From Natrinema mahii (GTDB taxonomy: Archaea; Halobacteriota; Halobacteria; Halobacteriales; Natrialbaceae), in the NCBI GenBank assembly GCA_000690595.2, contig JHUT02000013.1:24667-88666 (forward strand): a stretch of DNA of 64,000 nt, written 5' to 3'. The translations under genes were made by a program, and so were the position numbers. Position 1 is the first letter of the stretch. Each line of letters begins with the position of its first letter. The notes under the pieces were generated by a model. It was not told the DNA's origin. It saw only the letters and a program-made list of their open reading frames with translations, and made no database searches. Positions 16,713-25,514 of this stretch are shown here, piece by piece.

Positions 16713-17779
16713 GCGAGAACAAAGATCAATTCCGACCCGAGGACCACGAGAACGACCACTTCCTGCTGACGAGCGTCGTCGGCTCCTACCCCAAACCCAA
16801 GTGGCTCAACCGCGCGAAAGAGCTCTACGAGGACGACGAGGCCGACTTCGACGAGGACAACTGGCAGGAAGCGAAAGACGACGCCGCCCGCGTCATCACG
16901 AACGAACACGAACGCGCCGGCCTCGATACCGTCGTCGACGGCGAGATGCGACGCAACGAGATGGTCGAGTTCTTCGCCCACCGGATCGACGGCTACGAGT
17001 TCAACGGCCCCGTCAAGGTGTGGGGACACAACTACTTCGACAAGCCCTCCGTCGTCAGCGAAGTCGAGTACGACGAAAGCTGGCTCGTCGACGAGTACAA
17101 GTACACTGCAAGCGCTACGAGCCGCCCCGTGAAGGTCCCGATCACTGGCCCATACACGCTCGCAAGCTGGGCGTTCAACGAAGCCTACGAGGACGATGCG
17201 GACCTCGCCTACGCCCTCGCCGACCTCGTCAACGAGGAGATCGAAAAACTCGTCGACGCCGGTGCCCGCTACATCCAGATCGACGAGCCCGCGCTCGCGA
17301 CCACGCCCGACGACCACGCTATCGTCGGCGAAGCCCTCGAGCGCATCGTCGCCGACATCCCCGAGGAAGTCCGTATCGGCCTCCACGTCTGTTACGGTGA
17401 CTACTCCCGGATCTACCCCGAAATCCTCGAGTTCCCCGTCGACGAGTTCGACCTCGAACTCGCCAACGGCGACTACGAGCAACTCGACGTCTTCAAAGAT
17501 CCCGAGTTCACCGCCGATCTCGCACTCGGCGTCTGTGACGTCCACGTCGCCGAGGTCGAATCGGTCGAGCAGATGGAAGCAAACATCAAGAAAGGCCTCG
17601 AGATCGTCCCGCCGGAACAGCTGGTCGTCTCGCCGGACTGTGGCCTGAAGCTGCTGCCCCGTGAGGTCGCCTACGGCAAGATGGAGAACATGGTGCAGGC
17701 GGCCCGCAACGTTGAGGCAGACCTCGACGCGGGGAACATCGACATCGAGCGCGAGACGCCGACGCCCGCCGACGACTAA
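16709..17779 (+). CDS. metE: cobalamin-independent methionine synthase, catalytic subunit type
   Basis: A 356-residue protein that transfers a methyl group from a pterin donor to homocysteine, forming methionine in the cytoplasm. LLTSVVGSYPKP opens the barrel; IQIDEPAL (Glu193) is the substrate-side motif; HVC (His226, Cys228) and SPDCGLK (Cys311) are zinc ligands, and a Glu in FDLELAN is probably the fourth. Length matches the short archaeal MetE, about half of bacterial MetE. It starts inside the stop codon of its paralogue, so translation is coupled. It is an ordinary amino-acid gene in the middle of an accessory region. Confidence 0.93.
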   Translation: MSENKDQFRPEDHENDHFLLTSVVGSYPKPKWLNRAKELYEDDEADFDEDNWQEAKDDAARVITNEHERAGLDTVVDGEMRRNEMVEFFAHRIDGYEFNGPVKVWGHNYFDKPSVVSEVEYDESWLVDEYKYTASATSRPVKVPITGPYTLASWAFNEAYEDDADLAYALADLVNEEIEKLVDAGARYIQIDEPALATTPDDHAIVGEALERIVADIPEEVRIGLHVCYGDYSRIYPEILEFPVDEFDLELANGDYEQLDVFKDPEFTADLALGVCDVHVAEVESVEQMEANIKKGLEIVPPEQLVVSPDCGLKLLPREVAYGKMENMVQAARNVEADLDAGNIDIERETPTPADD

Positions 17780-18439
17780 TCGGTCGATCGGCACGCAACC
17801 TATTCATCTCTTGTATTATAAAGTAAAAAGTCAATGAACACCCGATCATGTCTCGATTGACGGGATTCCAGTCGATATCGAGAACACCTAATCAGGTAAC
17901 GCCGATCCCACTGAAGTACCTGCAGAAACTGAGCCGATCATCTGTGGGTTCGCCACGTAGCTGTAATAGTACTCTTTAGCGGTTGATTTATAATATTTCG
18001 ACGCATCTGGATCGGCGGTCATTATCTTTACGTCGGCTGAGTCGATTCAGTAGGTTAAACCGAAGACACCACCAACGACGTGTTCGATCGAAGCCACAGC
18101 CAAGCATAGACAGACATGTTCTGAAGTTCTTGTTCGACAGGGTATATGTCGTAGATGTCTTGTAATAGTAATTCAGAAACTCATATGTGATCTCGTATCC
18201 GTCCCGTCTCCGGCGAGGCGAACACGTTGAGCTCTTCGAGAAACTCAAAGGAGAGATACTCAAACAACGCCAGCGCCTCCAAGACATTGAGTAACGCCTC
18301 CACCGAAAGACCATCTCACAGGGAACTGAGTATATCATTTCAGCATCTCCTACATTAATTTGGGAGTTGTTCTACGAAAGCAACCGACTTAGACTAAGTA
18401 AAGGTTATAACACACCCATCAATTGATATGAGTATCTAG
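17780..18439. other. 660-nt intergenic region with no clear gene
   Basis: No complete gene seen. A plus frame from GTG 18187 gives a 35-residue, coding-like piece (YPSRLRRGEHVELFEKLKGE and on) that could be the end of a lost gene. The stretch 17838-17990 has broken coding-like frames. A TATA-like GGTTATAACA at 18404-18413, about 30 nt before ATG 18440, is the likely promoter of the defence island. Confidence 0.4.
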
Positions 18440-18667
18440 ATGACTCAGAAAATAATTGGACAGAACACCGGCCATTCGGGCCGAGTAAACTTGTCCGGGC
18501 CTGAACTCGAGAAGTTCGATGCGGAGGTCGGGGACGCAATCAAAGTCGATATTGCTGAGTCGAAAAAGATCGCCAAGGCAATTATTGATAACAGTTCGAA
18601 GAGTGAATTCGTAATTGTGTCTAAACCCGGAAGTAATTCATCAACGACAGAGGGAATCGATGAGTAG
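18440..18667 (+). CDS. small AbrB-like protein at head of defence island
   Basis: A 75-residue protein. SGRVNLSGPELEKFDAEVGD followed by AIKVDIAES has the pattern of a swapped-hairpin AbrB/SpoVT DNA-binding domain (strand, short helix, D-x-V-G-D turn, strand). Its last codons overlap the DUF499 start by 8 nt, so it is cotranslated with the island. It could autoregulate the operon or act as a structural adaptor. The family call is from pattern only. Confidence 0.6.
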   Translation: MTQKIIGQNTGHSGRVNLSGPELEKFDAEVGDAIKVDIAESKKIAKAIIDNSSKSEFVIVSKPGSNSSTTEGIDE

Positions 18668-21600
18668 CGAATACCCCTCTCTTTTCAAGAGCTGTCAGCC
18701 GCGGGATGACGTCTTAGACGGCTCGCTTCAGGAGGAACAGTTCGCTGCAAAGCTCTCGACCGTCGTCCATAACCCTGATAAGGCAGCACCGGTCTACCGA
18801 GATCCCGATTCGTTCTACGATATGACGTATCCCACCGAGGGGCTCAGAACATTACTTTCCAATCTCACAGGACGTTTCGTGGCGACGACAGAGTACGACC
18901 CTGGGTCATATACTTCGAGTATCCTCTGTCTCGACACGCGATTCGGTGGTGGGAAAACGCACGATCTCATCGCAGCCTACCATCTTGCTGAGAACCCTGC
19001 CAACATTGACAACCTCTCCCATTACCTGCTGGACGGTGATGAGGAACTTGCAGCTAACTATCAAGATGCGGTAGCAGAAGGTATTGACATCGCGACGGGT
19101 ATATTCATCGGGACAAAGGCCGACAGCAAGGATGCCCGGCACGCCGACGATGATCCGAATGCCCCGAATACTCAGACGATGTGGGGCGAACTTGCGTACC
19201 AGCTCTACGGGCTTGATGGTTACGAGTATCTCAAGGACTACGATCAAGACCGAGACGCACCCGGTGAGGGAACGCTTTCAAAGCTCTTCGCTCAATACGA
19301 CCAGCCGGCTCTCATCCTGATCGACGAGATCGCCGACTATATGAATAAGGCCGCGGGCACACCCGTCGGCGATAAGACGCTCGCCGACCAGACGCTTTCG
19401 TTCATGATGGCGCTCCTCGAGGCGGCTGCCGAATCAGAGCATGTGACGGTCGTCTACTCCATCGCAGATACCGCCTTCGGCGAACAGGCTGACCGAGTTC
19501 GTGACGGTGTCCGTGATCACATTGAGGAAGTCAACGAAATTGGCCGTCGGCAGCATAAGACGGTCACACCGACCGACGAAAACGAAATCGGACAGGTCCT
19601 CCAGCACCGTCTCTTTACGGAGGTTCCTGACGAGGCCGCACGCGAGGCCGCTGACGCATACTTCCGATTTTATGACCAAGAAGGCCGCCAGTATCCACAG
19701 GAAGCTACTGACGCCGGCTACGTGGATGTCCTCGCTCGCGAATACCCCTTCCATCCCTCACTAATCGACGCCCTCACAGACAAGATCGATACAATCCCAC
19801 GGTTCCAGCGAACTCGTGACGCCCTCCGATTGCTCGCACGAGCCGTCTACTACCTCTGGAATCACCAACCCGACAGCTACGACCGCCATTGGATCCGCAT
19901 TTACGACCTCACAGTCGCCGACGACGATCCTGGCGGCGGGATTCAGACAATACTTCGCGAGCGGCTGTTCGACTTCGTCGACCTCGGTCCTGCAGTTACC
20001 GCCGACATCTACGACGATGATGGCACAGCTCACGCCCAACTCGAGGATCGGAAATGGACTGAGAACGGCCTGCCACCCATCGGAACCCATCTGACAATGG
20101 CGGTCCTCTGGCACAGTCTCGCGTACGGTGAACAGGCAGCTGGCCTCACCCACGCCGATTTGAACCTCGCCATCGGCCACCCCGACCTGAACTTCGACGA
20201 CTACGATGCCGCGCTCTCGGCCCTCCGGGGCGACGATATGGACGCCGCGTGTTACTTCCTCTACGAGGAAGAGCGGATTCGGTTCAAGCAAGAACCAAAC
20301 CTCATCCGAATCATCGATCAGCGGATCGAGTCTACTCCAGAAGGGACCGCTCATTCGCGTTTCGAGAACCGTCTCACCTCGAAGGAGATCGGGGATGGCG
20401 GCTTCAAGCCAGTCGTATTCCCCGAATCGCCGGCGGACTTACCGGATACATCCGACACGCCGAAGCTTGCGGTTATGCATCCAGACACAGCTGCCGTTGA
20501 GGACGGCGGCGATACGCTGCCGAGCCGAGTGACCCAACTCTACGAGCAGCAGGCCGCAAAACACGAAGGGGAAACAGAGACACGCATCTACAAGAACTAC
20601 GTTCTATTCCTCGCGCCTGACGACGATCGAATGGATGCAGCGATCGATGAGGCGCGGCGTCTCGAAGCAATTGAAGCCCTGCTTGATAGCCCCGAGCAGA
20701 AAGCCGATCTCTCCTCTGAGCAAATCGAAGAGCTCCGGGAGCGAAGTGACGAGGCCCAATTGATGCTGGGGGAACTCGTCCGCAACGTCTATCGCCACCT
20801 CTACTACCCGGAACGGAACGGACTGACGCACATTACCATCGGTGCGACTGAATCCAACGGCGGGACAACGCTGGTCGATGCTGTCCAGACAACGCTCGAG
20901 GATAAGATCGTAAAACGAGACGCTGGCGCACGTGGGTCCGCTCACGTCCAACAGAAGCTCTGGCAGCAGACGCAAGACGCTATGTCTACCGAAGCGCTGG
21001 TCAACCAGTACGCGAAGAAGCCGGGATTGGACTACCTCTTCAGCACCAAACCGATTCGAGAGACTGTCTCCTCTCTCGTTAGTGACCACGGGTACGCCTA
21101 TTGGGATGGCGAATCCGGGACAGCGTACTGGACCGGGACGACGGAGCCCGAGACGTGGCCACACCCTGAACCGTTCGCGGAATCCCCTGATGTTGAGACA
21201 TTGATTCGGGACAGCGACGTCCAGATCGGGAGTGAGTTCGTTGTCTACCGGGACATCGACGCGCTCGTCGACGACCATCTTGATGAAATCGACCGGCCAG
21301 AACAGACGGTTGCCATCTGCGCCGAGTGTGGTTCGGAGGTTGAAAACCCAGAAGGCAGCGAACCCTACTACTGTGAGGAACACCAGTCCGACACGACGTG
21401 TAGTTCCTGCGGCAAAGAGGTCGCCAGCAAGCAGCTACTGGACGAACGAGGGCGATGCAAAGAGTGCCAGCCCGACGAGTCCTGGGAGGCGAGCAAGAAA
21501 ATGATGTCTGCCTCACGGGCGTTCTCGGAAGTCCGTCGGGATGCGGAATCGAAGGCCGGAACTGACCGGACGCCGCTGCTCGAAGAAGTGACCATCCAGG

Positions 21601-21959
21601 TCGGCGGGGACGATCCCTTCCAGGCGGCTAAGTTCGTAAGTCAGCGGCCCGGATTCAAAGCCCGTGAAGACGCGGTGACGGTCCGAATGCAGTACGAGAC
21701 CCGAACTGACGACGGGACGTACAGCGCGGAATTCACCGGCTCACCAAGCCGATTCCGGGACGTGATCGACCAACCGGGCTCGTTTGGCGATGATCGAGAG
21801 ACCATCCAGTTCCGGTTCCAATTCGACGAGCCTGAGCCAATCACTGACGAGGGCAAGGACCTCCTTGCTGCTCTCAATAACGACCTCGATGCAGACAATA
21901 TTGACGTCCGTGTCGAGGGGAGTGGCCCGATTCGGGCGAGTTTGGAGGTGACGGTCTGA
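18660..21959 (+). CDS. DUF499 AAA+ ATPase of BREX/DISARM-related island
   Basis: A 1099-residue ATPase starting MSSEYPSLFKSCQPRDDVLD. DTRFGGGKTH (residues 94-101) is the Walker A form typical of DUF499 and BrxC/PglY, and LILIDEIADYM (217-227) is Walker B. The C-terminal region has paired zinc knuckles (CAECGSEVENP, CSSCGKEV, CKECQPDE; about residues 885-940). In known systems this large ATPase works with a DNA methyltransferase and a helicase to recognise or block foreign DNA. It overlaps the AbrB-like gene by 8 nt, and its TGA overlaps the next ATG by 1 nt. No PglZ gene is present, so it is not a standard BREX locus. Confidence 0.9.
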   Translation: MSSEYPSLFKSCQPRDDVLDGSLQEEQFAAKLSTVVHNPDKAAPVYRDPDSFYDMTYPTEGLRTLLSNLTGRFVATTEYDPGSYTSSILCLDTRFGGGKTHDLIAAYHLAENPANIDNLSHYLLDGDEELAANYQDAVAEGIDIATGIFIGTKADSKDARHADDDPNAPNTQTMWGELAYQLYGLDGYEYLKDYDQDRDAPGEGTLSKLFAQYDQPALILIDEIADYMNKAAGTPVGDKTLADQTLSFMMALLEAAAESEHVTVVYSIADTAFGEQADRVRDGVRDHIEEVNEIGRRQHKTVTPTDENEIGQVLQHRLFTEVPDEAAREAADAYFRFYDQEGRQYPQEATDAGYVDVLAREYPFHPSLIDALTDKIDTIPRFQRTRDALRLLARAVYYLWNHQPDSYDRHWIRIYDLTVADDDPGGGIQTILRERLFDFVDLGPAVTADIYDDDGTAHAQLEDRKWTENGLPPIGTHLTMAVLWHSLAYGEQAAGLTHADLNLAIGHPDLNFDDYDAALSALRGDDMDAACYFLYEEERIRFKQEPNLIRIIDQRIESTPEGTAHSRFENRLTSKEIGDGGFKPVVFPESPADLPDTSDTPKLAVMHPDTAAVEDGGDTLPSRVTQLYEQQAAKHEGETETRIYKNYVLFLAPDDDRMDAAIDEARRLEAIEALLDSPEQKADLSSEQIEELRERSDEAQLMLGELVRNVYRHLYYPERNGLTHITIGATESNGGTTLVDAVQTTLEDKIVKRDAGARGSAHVQQKLWQQTQDAMSTEALVNQYAKKPGLDYLFSTKPIRETVSSLVSDHGYAYWDGESGTAYWTGTTEPETWPHPEPFAESPDVETLIRDSDVQIGSEFVVYRDIDALVDDHLDEIDRPEQTVAICAECGSEVENPEGSEPYYCEEHQSDTTCSSCGKEVASKQLLDERGRCKECQPDESWEASKKMMSASRAFSEVRRDAESKAGTDRTPLLEEVTIQVGGDDPFQAAKFVSQRPGFKAREDAVTVRMQYETRTDDGTYSAEFTGSPSRFRDVIDQPGSFGDDRETIQFRFQFDEPEPITDEGKDLLAALNNDLDADNIDVRVEGSGPIRASLEVTV

Positions 21960-22600
21960 TGGCAAGTCGCGGATCGGAATTTGAGTCATCACCCGCCGAG
22001 GGAACAGAGGAAGATCGGTTGGTCCGCTATGGAACAAGTATGTTCGGTGGCCGACCAACGTTCACGCTCGTTCGGCGAGAGACGGACAGTGGCGGCGAAT
22101 GGACGCTCCACGAACTCCTCCCCCATGAGCAGGCTGAAGCCCGTCGTAATCGCTTGGAGCGGGATGGTCGCTCGCTGAGTATCACTCCAGTCGAAGACCT
22201 CATTTCGGACGTCGCCGGCGATGACCTCCTTTCCAAGCTCGACGGCTGGACATGGGATGAATGGGTTGGGGCAAAGGTCGCACGCCTTGACCCGACCCGC
22301 GTTCGTGCGCTCCAGGATGTCGTCCGGGGGGCGATCGAGGACACGCCAGGGGAGACATCAGAAGTCCTCCGTGGCGGTGCTGGATTCGTGTTCCTACCTG
22401 AGACGGCGGGCGTTCGGCTTGCTGTTGCCTTCCGTGGCGTGAAGCCGCTCCAGCGAATCGACCGAATGCGGTCGCTGGCTCGAGGCGTTGCACGGATGAG
22501 TGATGAGGAGTGTTACTACTGGTATGCAAAGTGTCGATCCCCGTCGAGTCCGAACGGTGAAAAGGCCCTTCGAGTGTTGCTGACGGACCACATTGAGTGA
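21959..22600 (+). CDS. small partner protein in DUF499/DUF1156 island
   Basis: A 213-residue protein starting MASRGSEFESSPAEGTEEDR, placed between the DUF499 ATPase and the methyltransferase. In bacterial and archaeal islands of this type a small protein such as DUF3780 or DUF7680 sits here; LVRYGTSMFGGRPTFTLVRR and ECYYWYAKCRSPSSPNGEKA are the conserved-looking parts. No enzyme motif is visible. It starts inside the previous stop (TGATG), so synthesis is coupled. The family is inferred from place and size. Confidence 0.65.
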   Translation: MASRGSEFESSPAEGTEEDRLVRYGTSMFGGRPTFTLVRRETDSGGEWTLHELLPHEQAEARRNRLERDGRSLSITPVEDLISDVAGDDLLSKLDGWTWDEWVGAKVARLDPTRVRALQDVVRGAIEDTPGETSEVLRGGAGFVFLPETAGVRLAVAFRGVKPLQRIDRMRSLARGVARMSDEECYYWYAKCRSPSSPNGEKALRVLLTDHIE

Positions 22601-22607
22601 TCTAACT

Positions 22608-25496
22608 ATGAGTCAAAACCCCGAAAGTCAGGATAGCGATTCAGAACTGAAGCGTGTCGCAATTGAGGGGACGCTTCCTCTGAAGGCAGTTGGTGTCGAG
22701 AATCTGAAGGAGGCTAACCCCTACTTTATGCCTCCTCATCGTTACCTCCATCCTTGGTTTGCTCGCCGCCCAACCCCCGCTTCTAGACTCGCTATTCTTT
22801 CGTCTGTACTCCCCCCAGAGGTGGATGCAAACACGCTGCTTGATTGGATGCAGATCAAGCCTCGTGACAATATTGATGTCGATATTGAGGAGTACGTAGC
22901 TGAAAAGAAACGAACTGAAGATGACCGGGATGGGAACCTAGAGGACCACTACGGATATCCTCGTCCGTACACTCGGACGCCGACTTCAGATGAGAAGGCG
23001 GAGATGCACGAGTTGCTCCGGGAACATTGGGAAGGAGAGCTACCCACCGTCTTAGACCCGACTGCTGGTGGAGGCGTTATTCCGTTTGAATCTCTACGCT
23101 ATGGCCTGCCGACAGCAGCGAACGAACTCAATCCCGTCCCAACTGTAATGCTCAAGGTCCTCCTTGAGTGTGCCCCCAATGTTGGTTCTCTTCAGAGCGA
23201 ACTCAATCAGTGGGCCGACCGAATCAATGAGATCGCCGGGGAGGAGCTTGAACCATACTTTCCCAGTGACGGTGACAGACAGACCCCTTCACACTATGCG
23301 TGTACCTATGCGGTAGGCTGTCCGGAATGTGGCTGTGATATCCCGATAACGAAGAAGTGGTGGCTTCAGAAACAATCCTCTTCGAAAGGAGTTGCAGCAC
23401 GTCCTTCTGTGTCTGAGGACGGGACCGAGATCAAGTATGAGGTTGTTAGATTGCCGGATGACGTTGAAAAGTCAGAATACAACCCTCAAGACGGACCTCA
23501 TACTCGGAGTGGGGCTGAATGCCTCAATTGTGGTATTGTAATGGAATCTGATACTATTCGAGACCGGATTCGTGATTATGAATTCGAGTATGAAATCTAC
23601 GGCGTGAAATATGAGAAATCGGCCGGAGGAACCGCTTGGCGAGCGCCCATCCCAGAAGACTACGAAGCACAATCTAAAGCCGCTGATCGAATCGAATCTG
23701 ACTTCGAACTTAGCTCCCTTTTGGATGTACCGCGCTATATTGGAGACGAGGATCGTGCGGGGCCGTACGGTGTCACCAAGTGGAAGGATGCTTTTACCCC
23801 AAGACAGCTAGTTACTCAATACGCGTATCTCCAAGCTTACAAGCAGTGCCAAACCGAGATCTTTGATCAGTACAATAACCAAAAAGCAGAGGCGATACTA
23901 GCAGTATTGGCGTTGGTTGCTGGGAAAACTGTAGATCGAAATGTTCGATTTTCCCCACTGGACATTAGTAACGGTCTCCTCGGGAACGCCCTAGGTGGAA
24001 AGCACTTCACTCTCCAGTGGTCGTTTGTTGAAAACAATCCTTCGGCAGGAAATCAGAGCTATCTGGATACTCTAGATCGAGTTAGAGACTCTTACGAAGA
24101 GATAGCTAATTATCTTCGTGATGAGGATGCAGAGGATGTCCATGTCTCACAAAGAGATGCTGCTGATCTGTCGTTTGATGCGGATTCCATTCAGGCAATT
24201 GTAATTGATCCTCCTTACTACGATAGCATCATCTATTCGGAGATGTCTGATATGAGCTACGTCTGGCTCAAAGAATATCTCCAAGATATCTACCCAGACG
24301 TTTTTTCTGACGACCTTACGGACAAAAGCCAAGAAGCGGTCGCCAATGTGGCTGAATATGAGGAGGTTGCTACTGACTCAAAGTCCAAGTCCGAATTAGC
24401 TGCCGAGGACTATGAGAACAAGATGGCGGAGATTTTTCAGGAACTCTACCGTGTTCTTGAGCCCGGTGGCGTAATGACCGTCATGTTCACTCATAAGGAA
24501 TCCAGTGCATGGGACACGCTCACGAAGTCGCTGATTCGATCTGGATTTACCATCACCTCTACCCATCCGATTACTAGTGAAATGCCTCAGCGGACAGATA
24601 CCCGAGGAGGAGGTTCAGCTGACAGTACCTTGTTGCTTACAGGGAGAAAACCGCACGACAGCAAGACGGACTCTGAGACATTACCAACCCTGTGGAGTGA
24701 TGTTCGTACTGAAACCCGTGAAGTAGCGAAGGAGGCAGCCAGAGACCTGCTTGATGCTGGCCTCTCTCTGACGAAAACAGACGTCATCATTTCGGCTTTC
24801 GGACCGACATTGCAAGTCTACGCAGAGGCCTATCCTGTTGTCGATGACCAAGACAACGAGATTCCTCCCCGAAAGGCATTAGAAGAAGCACGTGAAGCCG
24901 TAACGCGAGTCCTCGTCGAGGAATATCTTGTGGGAGAGCGGCTCGGTGACTTAGATGACATTACAGAGTGGTATATTCTTTCCTGGTTAGTCCACGAATC
25001 AGACACCTTCCACTACGATGATGGCCACCAGCTGGGGCTTGGTATTGGTGTCGACATCGACAATATCAAACGCTCTACGAAAATCTGGGGGAAAAAACGC
25101 GGTGACATTCAACTGAAAACCCACGAGGATCGCGTCCAAGATATCACACTCCCACCCGAAGAAAGATCCAACCGGACGCCTGTCGACCCCGAAGCGCTGT
25201 CCTACACGATCGCCCTCGATGCGGTTCATGCCGCGATGCACATCTACAAGAAACAGGGCGAGGACATCGCGATTGATTGGCTCAAAGAACGTAACTTCGA
25301 CACAGACGCTGGGTTCAAGGCAACGCTGAAAGCTCTCCTACAAGTCCTCCCCCAGAACAGTTCGGAATGGGAGGCTGCTCGCGACCTCGCCTTAGGCCGG
25401 ACCCACGACGCGCTGGGTCTCGAATTCACCCCCACAGATTTCACTGACAGCTCAGAAGAAACGCTCGAGCAGAGCGAACTCGGAGACCATATCTAA
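22608..25496 (+). CDS. DUF1156 adenine-specific DNA methyltransferase
   Basis: A 962-residue methylase from ATG 22608 (MSQNPESQDSDSEL). The DUF1156 opening RYLHPWFARRPTPASRLAIL is near residue 45. DPTAGGGVIPFESLRYG is the SAM-binding motif I, and IDPPYYDSIIYSEMSD (near residue 534) is the catalytic DPPY motif of N6-adenine methyltransferases. A zinc ribbon with CPECGCDI and CLNCGIVM lies between. It probably methylates host DNA to mark self for the island, as PglX does in BREX. The first codons overlap the preceding gene region closely. The middle third is less GC-rich than the flanks. Confidence 0.92.
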   Translation: MSQNPESQDSDSELKRVAIEGTLPLKAVGVENLKEANPYFMPPHRYLHPWFARRPTPASRLAILSSVLPPEVDANTLLDWMQIKPRDNIDVDIEEYVAEKKRTEDDRDGNLEDHYGYPRPYTRTPTSDEKAEMHELLREHWEGELPTVLDPTAGGGVIPFESLRYGLPTAANELNPVPTVMLKVLLECAPNVGSLQSELNQWADRINEIAGEELEPYFPSDGDRQTPSHYACTYAVGCPECGCDIPITKKWWLQKQSSSKGVAARPSVSEDGTEIKYEVVRLPDDVEKSEYNPQDGPHTRSGAECLNCGIVMESDTIRDRIRDYEFEYEIYGVKYEKSAGGTAWRAPIPEDYEAQSKAADRIESDFELSSLLDVPRYIGDEDRAGPYGVTKWKDAFTPRQLVTQYAYLQAYKQCQTEIFDQYNNQKAEAILAVLALVAGKTVDRNVRFSPLDISNGLLGNALGGKHFTLQWSFVENNPSAGNQSYLDTLDRVRDSYEEIANYLRDEDAEDVHVSQRDAADLSFDADSIQAIVIDPPYYDSIIYSEMSDMSYVWLKEYLQDIYPDVFSDDLTDKSQEAVANVAEYEEVATDSKSKSELAAEDYENKMAEIFQELYRVLEPGGVMTVMFTHKESSAWDTLTKSLIRSGFTITSTHPITSEMPQRTDTRGGGSADSTLLLTGRKPHDSKTDSETLPTLWSDVRTETREVAKEAARDLLDAGLSLTKTDVIISAFGPTLQVYAEAYPVVDDQDNEIPPRKALEEAREAVTRVLVEEYLVGERLGDLDDITEWYILSWLVHESDTFHYDDGHQLGLGIGVDIDNIKRSTKIWGKKRGDIQLKTHEDRVQDITLPPEERSNRTPVDPEALSYTIALDAVHAAMHIYKKQGEDIAIDWLKERNFDTDAGFKATLKALLQVLPQNSSEWEAARDLALGRTHDALGLEFTPTDFTDSSEETLEQSELGDHI

Positions 25497-25514
25497 CTCG
25501 GAAAGCTTCCAGTT

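Noticed and set aside
16027..16722. Long minus-strand frame of 231 codons, very Arg-rich
   Set aside because: It is antisense to the metE pair; the Arg/Pro/Gly composition is the usual product of reading GC-rich haloarchaeal codons backwards.
16631..17794. 387-codon minus-strand frame
   Set aside because: Antisense to metE, rich in V, D, G and E; the mirror image of D/E-rich coding, with no domain.
17988..18338. 116-codon minus frame before the defence island
   Set aside because: Cys/Arg/Tyr-rich without a motif; the other strand has a better, though partial, coding-like piece.
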